DNA from: Chloroflexi bacterium bin20
Lineage (GTDB): Bacteria > Chloroflexota > Anaerolineae > Aggregatilineales > Phototrophicaceae
Reading direction: 5' to 3'
Length of the DNA stretch: 64,000 nt
NCBI GenBank assembly: GCA_002238485.1
Contig: MPMG01000013.1
Location: 45,748 to 109,747, forward strand
How positions within the stretch are numbered: the first letter of the stretch is position 1; each line of letters begins with the position of its first letter. This document shows positions 56,482-64,000 of this stretch, piece after piece. A model generated the notes under the pieces. That model saw only the letters and a program-made list of their open reading frames with translations. It was not told where the DNA came from and did not search any database. A program made the translations under genes and the position numbers.

Positions 56482-57657
56482 TTAGCTCCCGGCGCGATTG
56501 GCTGCGCGCTTGGCGCGGCGTTCCAGGGCTTTGCGGCGGCGTTCTTCGCGCTTGGCTTCGTCTTCGTTCCACGGGGTAGGTCCGTCCGATGGCGGCGGTG
56601 GCGCGGCGGCTTTGACCGGCTGGGGCTCTGCCTCGGCGATCGGCTCTTCGCGCGGCGCGGCCACTTCGAGGACGGGCGCAGGCAATCCAGCCCCGCTCTC
56701 GCGCTCGGCGATGGCTTCGGCAGCCACGTCAGCATACATCTCGTAATAATCAGCAGCGCGTACTGAATCGTTCAAGCGCCAGGTCAATGTCGTGGCTTCC
56801 AGGCCGCTCGTGATACTCGCATGATGTGGCGACCAGCCCGTTGTCTCGCGCAGCTGGCGGTTGTCCAGCAGGTTCTCCCTTGCCAGCAGTCGCTCGCGGG
56901 TGGTCGGCTGGCGCAGCATGGAAAAAATGCCGGGCCTGGCGAATCGTGGCGCGCCCAAGCCCAACGCCTCTGCCAGCGCAATGGCGAAGTCGTCCGGCGT
57001 GCAAGGCGAATCATCGGCCGCTGTCACGATGGTCAGGCTGTCGCTTGGCATTTCGCTCGTCAGCAATGCCAGCATCGCCGCTGCCAGGTCATCTTCGTGA
57101 ATCCAGCTGGCTGGTTTTTCTCCAGAAGGTGGGGTCGCAGAGCGCTTGATCATGTCTGCCAGCGCGGTTGTGGCGCAGCTGTTGCCGCCATAGACATAGC
57201 CCGCCCGCAGGATGAAGCCGCTCAAGCCGCTCTCTTGCAGCGCAGATTCTGCTGCTTGCAGCTCTTCTCCAGGCTGCCCGGCGCTGAGAGCAACCAGACG
57301 TTTGACGCCATGCTGCTCGGCGGCCCGCGCTATGGCCCGCGTCTCGGCGAGGATGCGCGCGCCTGTAGCAACGTGGTCGATTTCCACTTGGGGCGCGCCC
57401 AACATCGCCTGCGCGCTCGTATGCAATATCGCGTTTGCTTCCGCCATGCGCAGAATGCTGCCGATTTCGCTGGCGCGGCGCAGATCGGGGAAGACTGGCA
57501 GCGCGCCCAACTGACGGATAGCCAGCGCGCCATCAGCGTCACAGGCTGTGGCTGTCGTTCGGTGCCCCTTTGCCTGCAAGGCTTTCACTGCTGCCAAGCC
57601 TGCGCTGCTGTCGCCGCCGGTGACCAGGACACTCATTCCATCTGTCTGTTCTGCCAT
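56482..57657 (-). CDS. NAD(P)-binding SDR/epimerase-like protein with basic C-tail, 391 aa
   Basis: An extended-SDR/NmrA-like Rossmann domain: VLVTGGDSSAGLAAVKAL, the Asp after strand 2 (ATACDADGALAI) and RAGYVYGGNSC (YG.. catalytic region). From ~residue 310 the sequence is a Pro/Ala/Glu-rich, then strongly basic tail (KREERRRKALERRAK) that is not part of the family. It starts at ATG 57657. The first gene of an operon with HAD and shikimate-kinase-like genes; the tRNA-Ala gene lies upstream on the other strand. Confidence 0.78.
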   Translation of the reverse strand: MAEQTDGMSVLVTGGDSSAGLAAVKALQAKGHRTTATACDADGALAIRQLGALPVFPDLRRASEIGSILRMAEANAILHTSAQAMLGAPQVEIDHVATGARILAETRAIARAAEQHGVKRLVALSAGQPGEELQAAESALQESGLSGFILRAGYVYGGNSCATTALADMIKRSATPPSGEKPASWIHEDDLAAAMLALLTSEMPSDSLTIVTAADDSPCTPDDFAIALAEALGLGAPRFARPGIFSMLRQPTTRERLLARENLLDNRQLRETTGWSPHHASITSGLEATTLTWRLNDSVRAADYYEMYADVAAEAIAERESGAGLPAPVLEVAAPREEPIAEAEPQPVKAAAPPPPSDGPTPWNEDEAKREERRRKALERRAKRAANRAGS

Positions 57658-57792
57658 GGTTCGCACTTTCTTTGCCGCTGCCCTTTTGCCGCCAGTATGC
57701 CACATCCGCAGGCGATTCGTCAGGGGCTTTCATGAACCTATTGACAGCCCGCGCCAGCCTGGCTAGACTGCATGCAAGCCGCTTGTTCTTTG

Positions 57793-57865
57793 GGGCCTGT
57801 AGCTCAGTTGGGAGAGCGCCACAATGGCATTGTGGAAGTCAGGGGTTCGAGTCCCCTCAGGTCCA
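57793..57865 (+). tRNA. tRNA-Ala (GGC)
   Basis: A 73-nt cloverleaf. The acceptor stem GGGCCTG pairs with CAGGTCC and has the alanine identity pair G3-U70. The D-arm (GCTC..GAGC), the anticodon stem CCACA/TGTGG with loop ATGGCAT (anticodon GGC), and the T-arm AGGGG-TTCGAGT-CCCCT all fit. The 3' CCA is not encoded. Confidence 0.95.
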
Positions 57866-57933
57866 CTACAATACAGATAGGCTCATAAGGTCTGCAGGAG
57901 CGTCTTGTAGAAACGGCAAGATCGGAAGCGATT

Positions 57934-58128
57934 ATGGAATCGGCAATCAAATCTGAAGGGCGGATGTCGCGCCTCGAAGGTCGCGTTGATGAAGCGCTGA
58001 CGCATGTGGCGTCCAAAGCCGACATCGCGGAGTTGCGCGGCATGATGCGTATCATCATTGCGCTAAACCTCGGCATGGTTTTGGCGCTGCTATCGATGGT
58101 TTTAGGCTGGCTGCCGGTCGGCGGCTAA
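57934..58128 (+). CDS. Small coiled-coil/TM protein, 64 aa
   Basis: A short charged N-terminal part (SRLEGRVDEALTHVASKADIAEL) and one C-terminal hydrophobic helix (RIIIALNLGMVLALLSMVLGW). It has the same plan as the small protein at 9002-9199. Start at ATG 57934 after GGAAGC. Function unknown. Confidence 0.55.
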   Translation: MESAIKSEGRMSRLEGRVDEALTHVASKADIAELRGMMRIIIALNLGMVLALLSMVLGWLPVGG

Positions 58129-58172
58129 TTGTTTGACGCGCGTCGTCTCATTTGGAAAGGACTGCCCTGATT

Positions 58173-58337
58173 GTGGCAGAGCGCAAGCGCAACCTTTGGG
58201 ATGAACTGCTGGAGATGGGTCGGCGGATTCTGAAAGAGATCGACGATTTGCTCGACTCGAAAGCGCGCGAACCGCGCAATCCGGCGCCTGTGCCCGTGCC
58301 CATTGGCAAGCGGCGGAGAGAAACCGACGGCGAATAA
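58173..58337 (+). CDS. Small conserved protein with MAERKRNLWDELL start, 54 aa
   Basis: Proposed GTG start at 58173 (AAAGGA at 58156-58161) gives an amphipathic helix (AERKRNLWDELLEMGRRIL) followed by a Pro-rich, basic tail (RNPAPVPVPIGKRRRE). I recall similar tiny proteins from Chloroflexota but give no name. It is followed by a terminator. Confidence 0.5.
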   Translation: MAERKRNLWDELLEMGRRILKEIDDLLDSKAREPRNPAPVPVPIGKRRRETDGE

Positions 58338-58366
58338 GGTGAATCGGTGATATTTTGCCAGTTGAG

Positions 58367-58392
58367 CGCAGTTCAAATTGGACTGCGTTTTT
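58367..58392 (+). terminator. Rho-independent terminator
   Basis: CGCAGTTC-AAATT-GGACTGCG stem (one G-T wobble) followed by TTTTT, 30 bases after the stop of the small protein at 58337. Confidence 0.8.
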
Positions 58393-58484
58393 GCTTTCTC
58401 CTTGCTGGCAAATAAGCCAAACAGTTGCAGTTGACGCCATTTGCTGACATCATCTGGAGGGCGGAATTTCCCCGGAGACTGACA

Positions 58485-59537
58485 ATGCCAGAATTCTCGA
58501 TATTTGACGGGCACAACGACACGCTGCTGCGCTTTTATCAGAATGATGATGTGACTCACAGCGACTTCCTGCGCGGGATGGACGGCGGGCATATTGATTT
58601 GCCTCGCGCGAAAAAGGGTGGCTTGGCGGGTGGATTCTTCGCTGTCTGGACGCCCAACCTGGAAGATCGCATCGCTCCGGACAGCATGCCCGATACCAGC
58701 AAGCCCTATACGCCGCCGGCTGTCGAGCGCGGCTATGCCCTCTCCGTGGCGCATCAGATGACGGCTGATCTGTTCCGCATCGAGGCGGAGTCGAACGGAC
58801 AGATCATGATCGTGCGCAGCGCCGACGAATTGCAATCCTGCATCGAAAACGGGGTCTTCGCCGCCATCCTGCACTTCGAAGGCGCGGAAGCCATCGACCA
58901 AGATCTCAATGCGCTGGAAGTATTTTTCCAAGCTGGCTTGCGGTCTCTGGGGATCGTCTGGAGCCGACCGACCATCTTTGCGCATGGCGTGCCCATCGCC
59001 TTCCCGTCCTCGCCCGATATCGGTCCCGGGCTGACCGAGGCTGGGCTGCGTCTGGTCAAACGCTGCAACCAATTGGGCATCTTGATCGATCTGTCGCATA
59101 TGAACGAAGCCGGCTTTTGGGATGTCGCCGCACGAAGCGACGCGCCCTTGGTCGCCACGCATTCCAATGTGCATGCGCTCTGCCCCATTTCTCGCAACCT
59201 GACCGACAAGCAACTGGACGCTATCAAAGCTTCCGACGGCATGGTCGGCGTGAACTTCGCCACCGGTTTCCTCAACGAAGACGGCGCCTGGGACAGCGAC
59301 CGCGGCCTGGATGTCATGGTACGCCACGTTGATTATCTGGTCGAGCGCCTGGGCGAAACACGCGTCGGCTTTGGCTCGGACTTTGACGGCGCGCGCGTGC
59401 CAGATGATGTGGGCGATGCGTCTATGCTGCCCAGGCTGACCGCCGCGCTGCAAGCCGCCGGCTATGACGAAGCGCTGCTGCACAAAATGACGCACCAAAA
59501 TTGGCTGCGAGTGCTGCGCCAGACCTGGAAAAGCTAG
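58485..59537 (+). CDS. M19 membrane dipeptidase, 350 aa
   Basis: Zinc dipeptidase of the renal-dipeptidase family: FDGHNDTL (metal site HxD), the bridging Glu region LHFEGAEAI, and the later metal histidines (DLSHMN, ATHSNVHAL). It cleaves dipeptides, including those with D-residues. Start at ATG 58485. Its neighbours give no pathway. Confidence 0.9.
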   Translation: MPEFSIFDGHNDTLLRFYQNDDVTHSDFLRGMDGGHIDLPRAKKGGLAGGFFAVWTPNLEDRIAPDSMPDTSKPYTPPAVERGYALSVAHQMTADLFRIEAESNGQIMIVRSADELQSCIENGVFAAILHFEGAEAIDQDLNALEVFFQAGLRSLGIVWSRPTIFAHGVPIAFPSSPDIGPGLTEAGLRLVKRCNQLGILIDLSHMNEAGFWDVAARSDAPLVATHSNVHALCPISRNLTDKQLDAIKASDGMVGVNFATGFLNEDGAWDSDRGLDVMVRHVDYLVERLGETRVGFGSDFDGARVPDDVGDASMLPRLTAALQAAGYDEALLHKMTHQNWLRVLRQTWKS

Positions 59538-59622
59538 CCTCCCGCTTTCCGAATACCCGACTTGCTATCAGCCGCAATCCCCTTCCACTGCCACAGAATC
59601 GGCGACCTTTGCGAGAGACCGC

Positions 59623-60216
59623 CTAGTCTCGCTCAAAGACATTGCCCTTGTCTATGGCCTGATTTGGGTAACAGCAGTTTGCGCCCACATTAAACACATA
59701 ATAATCGCCCGAAGGCCAGTAACTCACGCATGCCTTCCCTGCCGGGCACCGTGAATTGGCGGTATCGCGGTAGTATCTATAGCGAGCGGAAGTTGCTTGA
59801 GAAGATTGATAGGTTTGTGTTTGAGGTTGTGCGCTCCCCCCGCCGCTTGATGACGGGGAACTGCCACCGCCGCCGCTCGACGACGAGGAACCGCCACCGC
59901 CGCCGCTCGATGACGAGGAACCGCCGCCCCCGCCGCTTGATGACGAGGAACTGCTTCGCCGCTCTATTGGCTGTGCGGGCTGCCTGTTGTCTTGTTGGCC
60001 GCATTGAAGTCCCGCCTGGCTTCTCGCTTGGCACCAGCCGGCCTGCCAATCTTCCCAGGTTTTGCAATCGCTACCCGGCTCATGACAAGTATTGGGGTCA
60101 TTCGTATAGTCTCCATCATTCCAGGCGCGGATCACTTCCGATTGCGCGCTCGTTATCGCCCCCTGTGCCAGCGTCGCGAACAGGCATGCAAAACATAAAA
60201 TGAAGTTTATCTTCAT
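59623..60216 (-). CDS. Secreted Ser/Gly-repeat protein, 197 aa
   Basis: A signal peptide (MKINFILCFACLFATLAQG) is followed by an N-terminal Cys-containing region (CHEPGSDCKTWEDWQAGWC, ~45-65). A low-complexity (SSSSSGGGGG)n linker (~88-125) leads to a C-terminal Cys-containing domain (~140-197). Cysteines in both flanks suggest disulfides outside the cell. The linker is encoded by a 30-base tandem repeat (59845-59964) and so may vary in length. No family recognised. Confidence 0.65.
   Translation of the reverse strand: MKINFILCFACLFATLAQGAITSAQSEVIRAWNDGDYTNDPNTCHEPGSDCKTWEDWQAGWCQARSQAGLQCGQQDNRQPAQPIERRSSSSSSSGGGGGSSSSSGGGGGSSSSSGGGGSSPSSSGGGSAQPQTQTYQSSQATSARYRYYRDTANSRCPAGKACVSYWPSGDYYVFNVGANCCYPNQAIDKGNVFERD
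59845..59964. repeat. Coding minisatellite, about four 30-bp units
   Basis: Four near-identical 30-base units start GCTTGATGACG or GCTCGACGACG at 59845, 59875, 59905 and 59935. On the minus strand each encodes about ten residues of SSSSSGGGGG. Likely to change copy number. Confidence 0.65.
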
Positions 60217-60283
60217 TGTTAAACTCCCTTGCTATTTGGATCATACACCTCGTGCGTATCATAACAAAATCGGGGAAGTTATG

Positions 60284-60422
60284 GGGAGTAGTGAATTATG
60301 GATATGCGACTATTGTGAACGCCGCAAAGGTTTTACCACCGAGTACACCAAGTTGAAGGAGTTCACCGAGATTGTTTCACAAGATTGCGCTAACTTCATA
60401 GATCACTGATTTCACCACTCCC
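60284..60422. repeat. Candidate MITE-like element with inverted ends
   Basis: GGGAGTAGTGA (60284-60294) and TCACCACTCCC (60412-60422) are inverted repeats with one mismatch bounding a 139-base segment. The inside carries the ACCGAG/CACCGAG type repeat sequence. No clear target-site duplication. It contains no gene. Confidence 0.35.
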
Positions 60423-60462
60423 AATTATGGCTAAAGAGGTTCTCTTTGCTCCTATGGCTTAG

Positions 60463-60501
60463 GCTTCCCCCGACTTTTCGGGCGACCGAGAGGGAGGATT
60501 G
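60463..60501. repeat. Short dispersed palindromic repeat, copy D
   Basis: CCCCCGACTTTTCGGG with flanking CGACCGAGAGGGAGG, inverted relative to A and C, and shares its core with copy B. It lies in the gap before leuS. Confidence 0.5.
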
Positions 60502-60766
60502 CCCTGCTCATGAGTCAACACGCCCTTGACGGCGCGACCCGCTTGGGCTACGCTAACCGCGAGCGAATAGGCAGATAAATCATGAGAGTACAATTCCCGG
60601 GTTTCGGGGTGACCCGCTCTTTCCTTATCCAGGGCGCATAAGCAGCCCCTCCTTCGCGATTCCACACTTCTCACAATACATATCCAAACAATCAATCTCC
60701 CCGCGCAGTTTGCGCCGAGAACGATTTTCTTGTGCCAGCATTGACTAGGGAGAAAGACCAGACCAC

Positions 60767-63538
60767 ATGAGTGACCGCTATCAACCCAACCAGATCGAAA
60801 GCAAGTGGCAGCAGCGCTGGGACGACAGCCAGCTTTATCGAGCGCGCGTCGACTGGAGCAAACCCAAGCATTATGCCATGACCATGCTGCCCTATCCATC
60901 GGGCGATTTGCACATTGGGCACTGGTTCGCCATGACGCCTTCGGATGCGCGCGCCCGCTGGATGCGCATGCGCGGCTACAATGTGCTCTTCCCCATGGGC
61001 TTCGACGCCTTTGGCTTGCCCGCCGAAAACGCCGCCATCGCGCGCAATGTCCACCCCTGGAAGTGGACCTACGCCAATATTGAACGCATGCGTGAACAGA
61101 TGCGCAGCATGGGCGCCATGTTCGATTGGGAACGAGAAGCCATCTCTTGCACGCCCGAGTATTACAAGTGGTCGGAGTGGTTCTTCAAGAAGTTCTACGA
61201 AAACGGCATCGCCTATCGTGGCTCGGCGCTGGTCAACTGGTCCGACACCATGCAAACCGTGCTGGCCAACGAGCAGGTCATCGATGGCAAGGACGAACGC
61301 ACCGGGCAGCCGGTCGTCCAGAAGATGATGGAGCAGTGGTTCTTCGCTATCACAAAATATGCCGACGAGCTGCTGAACTTCGAAGGCATGGACTGGCCCC
61401 CGCCCATCAAAATCATGCAGACCAACTGGATCGGCCGCAGCGAAGGCGCGAGAGCCACCTTCTACACCGAGGTCGGCGCGCACCCGATCGAGATTTACAC
61501 CACCCGCCCGGATACATTGTGGGGCGCGACCTTCATGGTGCTGGCGCCCGAGCATGAACTGGTCGCCAAAATCACGACCGACGAGCAGCGCGATGCTGTC
61601 GAGGTTTATGTGCAGGCGGCAGCGACGCGCACCGAAGTCGAGCGCCTGTTTGCCGACCGCGAAAAGACCGGCGTCTTCAGCGGCGCTTATGCCATCAACC
61701 CGGTCAACGACGAGCGCGTGCCCATCTGGATCGCCGATTATGTCATGATTACCTATGGCACAGGCGCGATTATGGCCGTGCCAGCCCACGACCAGCGCGA
61801 CTTTGAATTTGCCCGCGCCCATGACTTGCCCGTCAAAGTGGTCATCCAGCCCGAAGGCAGGGACGAACCGCTGACAGAATCCACCATGACTGAAGCCTAC
61901 GATGGTCCGGGCACGATGGTCAATTCCGACGCCATGGACGGCAGTGTCAGCTCCACCGCCAAGGGGCGCGCCAACCCGGCCATCAACCGCGTCATTGACT
62001 GGCTGGAAACGACTGGCAAAGGCCAGAAATCGGTCAACTACCGCTTGCGCGACTGGCTGATCAGCCGACAGCGTTATTGGGGCTGCCCCATCCCGATGCT
62101 CTTTGCTGGCGACGACATTGTGCCGGTGCCCGATGACGAGCTGCCGGTCGAACTGCCCGATGATGTCGACTTTGTGCCCACCGGTCGCAGTCCGCTGACG
62201 TATCACGAGCCATTCTTCAAGGTCGACGAGCGCACGCGCCGCGAAACCGACACCTTGGATACGTTCATGTGCTCCAGTTGGTATCAATTGCGTTATCTGT
62301 CGCCGGATTGTGATGAAGCGCCCTTTGACGCCGAAGAAGCCGCTTACTGGCTGCCGGTGGATGTGTATACGGGTGGCGCGGAACACGCTGTGATGCACCT
62401 GCTGTATACGCGCTTCTTCACCAAGGCGCTGCGAGATATCGGACTGTATGACGAGACCGCCGCTGCCATGCGCCGCCATGGTCGCGATCCCGAAGGCGCT
62501 TTTGATGAACCCATGACCCTGCTGCGCAATCAGGGCCAAGTGCTGGGTGGCGAGCAACAGGGTCATTTTGTGCTGTGCAGCGGGCGCAAAGTCGGCGAGA
62601 CCCTGCAAGCCGATCGCGTCGAGGCGGTTGGCTGGAACGAGGCGCCGGCTGGCTTCAAGGGCGTCTTTGGCGAGATCGCTCGACGCACAGAGAATATCTT
62701 GCGCGTCGACATGGCTGGTGTGACGCAACTGGTCGAAGTCTTGCCGCAGGCCGAGATCATCATCCCCGAGATCGAGGGCGCGAACAACATCAACCAGCTG
62801 CGCCAGCACCTGGAAATCCAGCGCATGTCCAAGAGCAAGGGCAATGTGGTCAATCCAGACGAGTTGGTCGCGCGCTATGGCGCAGATGTGGTGCGCTGTT
62901 ACCTGATGTTCAATTTCGACTGGCAGAAGGGTGGCCCCTGGAACGAGAACAACATCAAAGGTCCACAGGGCTGGCTGCAAGACATCTGGGAAATCGCCAC
63001 GGCTGGCGAGCCGACTGTCGCTGGCGATGCAGCCGCCGAGCGCGACATCATCCGCAAGCTGCACCAGTGCATCGCCGTGGTCGACCGCGGCCTGGAGAAC
63101 TTCAGCTTCAACACAGCCATCGCCGAGCAGATGAAGTTCAAGAATGCGCTGAAAGATGCCCTGCGGCGCAATTTGCTAGGCGCGGAAGCCTGGCGCGAAA
63201 TCATGCATGCCGCCATCCGCCTGCTGGCGCCTTTTGCCCCGCACATGGCTGAGGAGCTGTGGGCGCGGCTGGGCTGGCAATACAGCGTGCACACCCAGCC
63301 CTGGACCGAATATGATGCCGAGCTGGCGCGGGAAGAGTCTGTCGACCTGGTGGTGATGATCAACGGCAAACCACGCGAAACCATCGGCGTGGCTGTGGAT
63401 ATCGAGCGGGGGCAGGCGGAAGAATTGGCGCTGGCCAGCGCAGCGGCACAACGCAGCCTGGCCGGCAAATCGCCGCGCCGCGTCGTCTATATCCCGGGCC
63501 GCAATGGCACAGACCCGAAAGTGAATATCGTGCTGTGA
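60767..63538 (+). CDS. leuS: Leucyl-tRNA synthetase, 923 aa
   Basis: A class Ia synthetase with HIGH motif (LHIGHWFAMTPSDA, ~43-56) and KMSKS as RMSKSKGNVV. Further marks are the editing domain (GTGAIMAVPAHDQRDFEFA), the MLPYPSGDLH and MGFDAFGLPAE family blocks, and a C-terminal anticodon/LeuS-specific domain. It charges tRNA-Leu. An AGGGAG run lies before ATG 60767. Length is a little longer than the E. coli enzyme. No T-box leader was seen. Confidence 0.97.
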   Translation: MSDRYQPNQIESKWQQRWDDSQLYRARVDWSKPKHYAMTMLPYPSGDLHIGHWFAMTPSDARARWMRMRGYNVLFPMGFDAFGLPAENAAIARNVHPWKWTYANIERMREQMRSMGAMFDWEREAISCTPEYYKWSEWFFKKFYENGIAYRGSALVNWSDTMQTVLANEQVIDGKDERTGQPVVQKMMEQWFFAITKYADELLNFEGMDWPPPIKIMQTNWIGRSEGARATFYTEVGAHPIEIYTTRPDTLWGATFMVLAPEHELVAKITTDEQRDAVEVYVQAAATRTEVERLFADREKTGVFSGAYAINPVNDERVPIWIADYVMITYGTGAIMAVPAHDQRDFEFARAHDLPVKVVIQPEGRDEPLTESTMTEAYDGPGTMVNSDAMDGSVSSTAKGRANPAINRVIDWLETTGKGQKSVNYRLRDWLISRQRYWGCPIPMLFAGDDIVPVPDDELPVELPDDVDFVPTGRSPLTYHEPFFKVDERTRRETDTLDTFMCSSWYQLRYLSPDCDEAPFDAEEAAYWLPVDVYTGGAEHAVMHLLYTRFFTKALRDIGLYDETAAAMRRHGRDPEGAFDEPMTLLRNQGQVLGGEQQGHFVLCSGRKVGETLQADRVEAVGWNEAPAGFKGVFGEIARRTENILRVDMAGVTQLVEVLPQAEIIIPEIEGANNINQLRQHLEIQRMSKSKGNVVNPDELVARYGADVVRCYLMFNFDWQKGGPWNENNIKGPQGWLQDIWEIATAGEPTVAGDAAAERDIIRKLHQCIAVVDRGLENFSFNTAIAEQMKFKNALKDALRRNLLGAEAWREIMHAAIRLLAPFAPHMAEELWARLGWQYSVHTQPWTEYDAELAREESVDLVVMINGKPRETIGVAVDIERGQAEELALASAAAQRSLAGKSPRRVVYIPGRNGTDPKVNIVL

Positions 63539-63557
63539 GGGACTCGCCAATCTCCCC

Positions 63558-64000
63558 TTAGCCGCAAGCCCCCTGCGGCTTGACAAAAGCGGCGCTGATC
63601 CAGCCCTTCGCGCCGTGATAATCCACCTTGAACCAGCCAGCCGTCCGCTCGACTGCCGTCAGCTTCACATTGTAAGGGATGAGTGGTTGTATGACAGCGC
63701 CGCCCGGTCCAGCGCGGAAGTTGAGTATGTGCGTGGTCGTCACCATGCAGTTTTGCAGGCTCTGGCTGGGCGGCGGAACCGGGGTGGCTGTGGGAAGGCG
63801 CGGACCCGGCGCCAGCACGACGGTGCCAGGACGGTCAATGAAGGCGCAGATCATGCCGCCGTCCACGCTGTAGGCCGGCAATTCCGAGACGACGCGCGGA
63901 GTAGTCGTCGCGTCCAGGAAGAGCAGCGAGCCGCCGCTCTGTCGGAAGCAGACTTGCGCGCCGCCGCCCAGCCAGCCCCAGACATCGACGGCGTCAATGA
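63558..64000 (-). CDS. SH3b-domain secreted protein, 5' end cut by window
   Basis: The frame continues from the right edge of the window to a stop at 63558. It begins with a repeated Cys-containing module (WGWLGGGAQVCFRQSGGSLLFLDA, then LPAYSVDGGMICAFIDRPGTVVLAPGP). It ends with an SH3b domain (LNFRAGPGG.VI..LIPYN; GWFKVDYHGAKGWISAAFV). This type is typical of Chloroflexota surface proteins. The true start is outside the window; a TTG at 63881 is not the start. Confidence 0.8.
   Translation of the reverse strand, partial: IDAVDVWGWLGGGAQVCFRQSGGSLLFLDATTTPRVVSELPAYSVDGGMICAFIDRPGTVVLAPGPRLPTATPVPPPSQSLQNCMVTTTHILNFRAGPGGAVIQPLIPYNVKLTAVERTAGWFKVDYHGAKGWISAAFVKPQGACG

Larger units (their letters stand above)
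60217..60766. other. 550-bp intergenic region before leuS, no gene seen
   Basis: Short open frames here look spurious; they translate repeat sequence (for example FTTEYTKLKEFTE). It holds a candidate MITE-like element (60284-60422) and repeat copy D (60463-60501). I looked for a T-box leader of leuS (AGGGTGG-ACCGCG type) and found none. No clear promoter for leuS was identified. Confidence 0.55.

Noticed and set aside
59845..59964. A possible CRISPR-like array of 30-bp units
   Set aside because: Units are contiguous without spacers and encode a Ser/Gly linker in frame.
60200..60409. A 69-codon frame starting MKFIFIVKL
   Set aside because: Its later part (FTTEYTKLKEFTE) is a known artefact of translated repeat, and its start overlaps the secreted-protein gene on the other strand.
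60502..60766. A T-box leader for leuS
   Set aside because: No AGGGTGG-type T-box sequence or specifier-stem layout was found in the gap.
60692..63064. A long minus-strand open frame of 790 codons across leuS
   Set aside because: It is the reverse-strand shadow of a clear leucyl-tRNA synthetase; it has no domain and is made of low-complexity GC-driven sequence.

Overview
The window is a gene-dense, GC-rich bacterial chromosome segment that most likely comes from a member of the Chloroflexota, probably an Anaerolineae-type lineage. This is inferred from the gene set. It includes an SH3b secreted protein of the 'VCF...G..LFLDA' type, a DUF6391 protein encoded against holA, an F420/PPOX-type flavoprotein, two ClpC-type unfoldases flanking a four-domain ribosomal protein S1, a bacterial Elp3, and an N-terminally TM-anchored thrombospondin-3 protein. 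Promoters are of the sigma-A type, often with an extended -10 (TGN-TAtaaT). No phage, conjugative, rRNA or CRISPR locus was seen. One tRNA (Ala-GGC) is present.

Layout. 1-6.7 kb (minus strand): two tandem ArnT/PMT-like glycosyltransferases (the first cut by the window edge), a methyltransferase, MutS2, a ChbG/YdjC deacetylase and a dual-specificity phosphatase. 6.8-10.7 kb (plus): DUF6391, HolA, then a three-gene Mrr block (a catalytically degenerate Mrr-like protein, a small coiled-coil/TM protein and an intact Mrr nuclease) and a DUF1697 protein. 10.7-14.1 kb (minus): KDPG aldolase, a sorbosone-dehydrogenase-like propeller, DDAH and a low-GC HTH orphan. 14.2-18.1 kb (plus): Elp3, a TSP3-repeat protein and an M20 amidohydrolase. 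18-20 kb (minus): a glyoxalase-like protein and a GH13 enzyme. 20.3-25.7 kb (plus): a small membrane protein, a PBP1-like protein that has lost every transpeptidase motif, and groES-groEL under a CIRCE operator. 25.7-41.1 kb (minus): two paralogous large membrane proteins (one with a G14 homopolymer at its start), clpC, rpsA, a second clpC-like gene, an XRE-ImmA/MazF-like toxin-antitoxin-like pair, a GT4 glycosyltransferase and a flippase. 41.1-45.7 kb (plus): a FolC-like ligase, then a cupin / MetE-like / HisD(HpsN)-like operon. 45.7-57.7 kb: mixed metabolism (NadE, F420/PPOX, GMC oxidoreductase, UDG, a double-core UxaA-like dehydratase, and an operon of SDR, HAD and a shikimate-kinase-like protein without a P-loop). 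57.8-64 kb: tRNA-Ala, small conserved proteins, an M19 dipeptidase, a Ser/Gly-rich secreted protein, LeuS, and a truncated SH3b protein.

The genes fall into three themes. One is protein quality control (GroESL, two ClpC proteins, and a ClpC-type/S1 neighbourhood). The second is sugar-acid or sulfonate-type catabolism (KDPG aldolase, UxaA-like, GMC, GH13, and the HisD/HpsN-like with MetE-like operon). The third is cell envelope and surface polysaccharide (glycosyltransferases, flippase, PBP-like). The best candidates for new biology are the probable pseudoenzymes (PBP-like, shikimate-kinase-like, Mrr-like), the XRE-ImmA/MazF pair with its palindromic operator, the G14 tract at the start of a membrane-protein gene, and short dispersed palindromic repeats in intergenic gaps.
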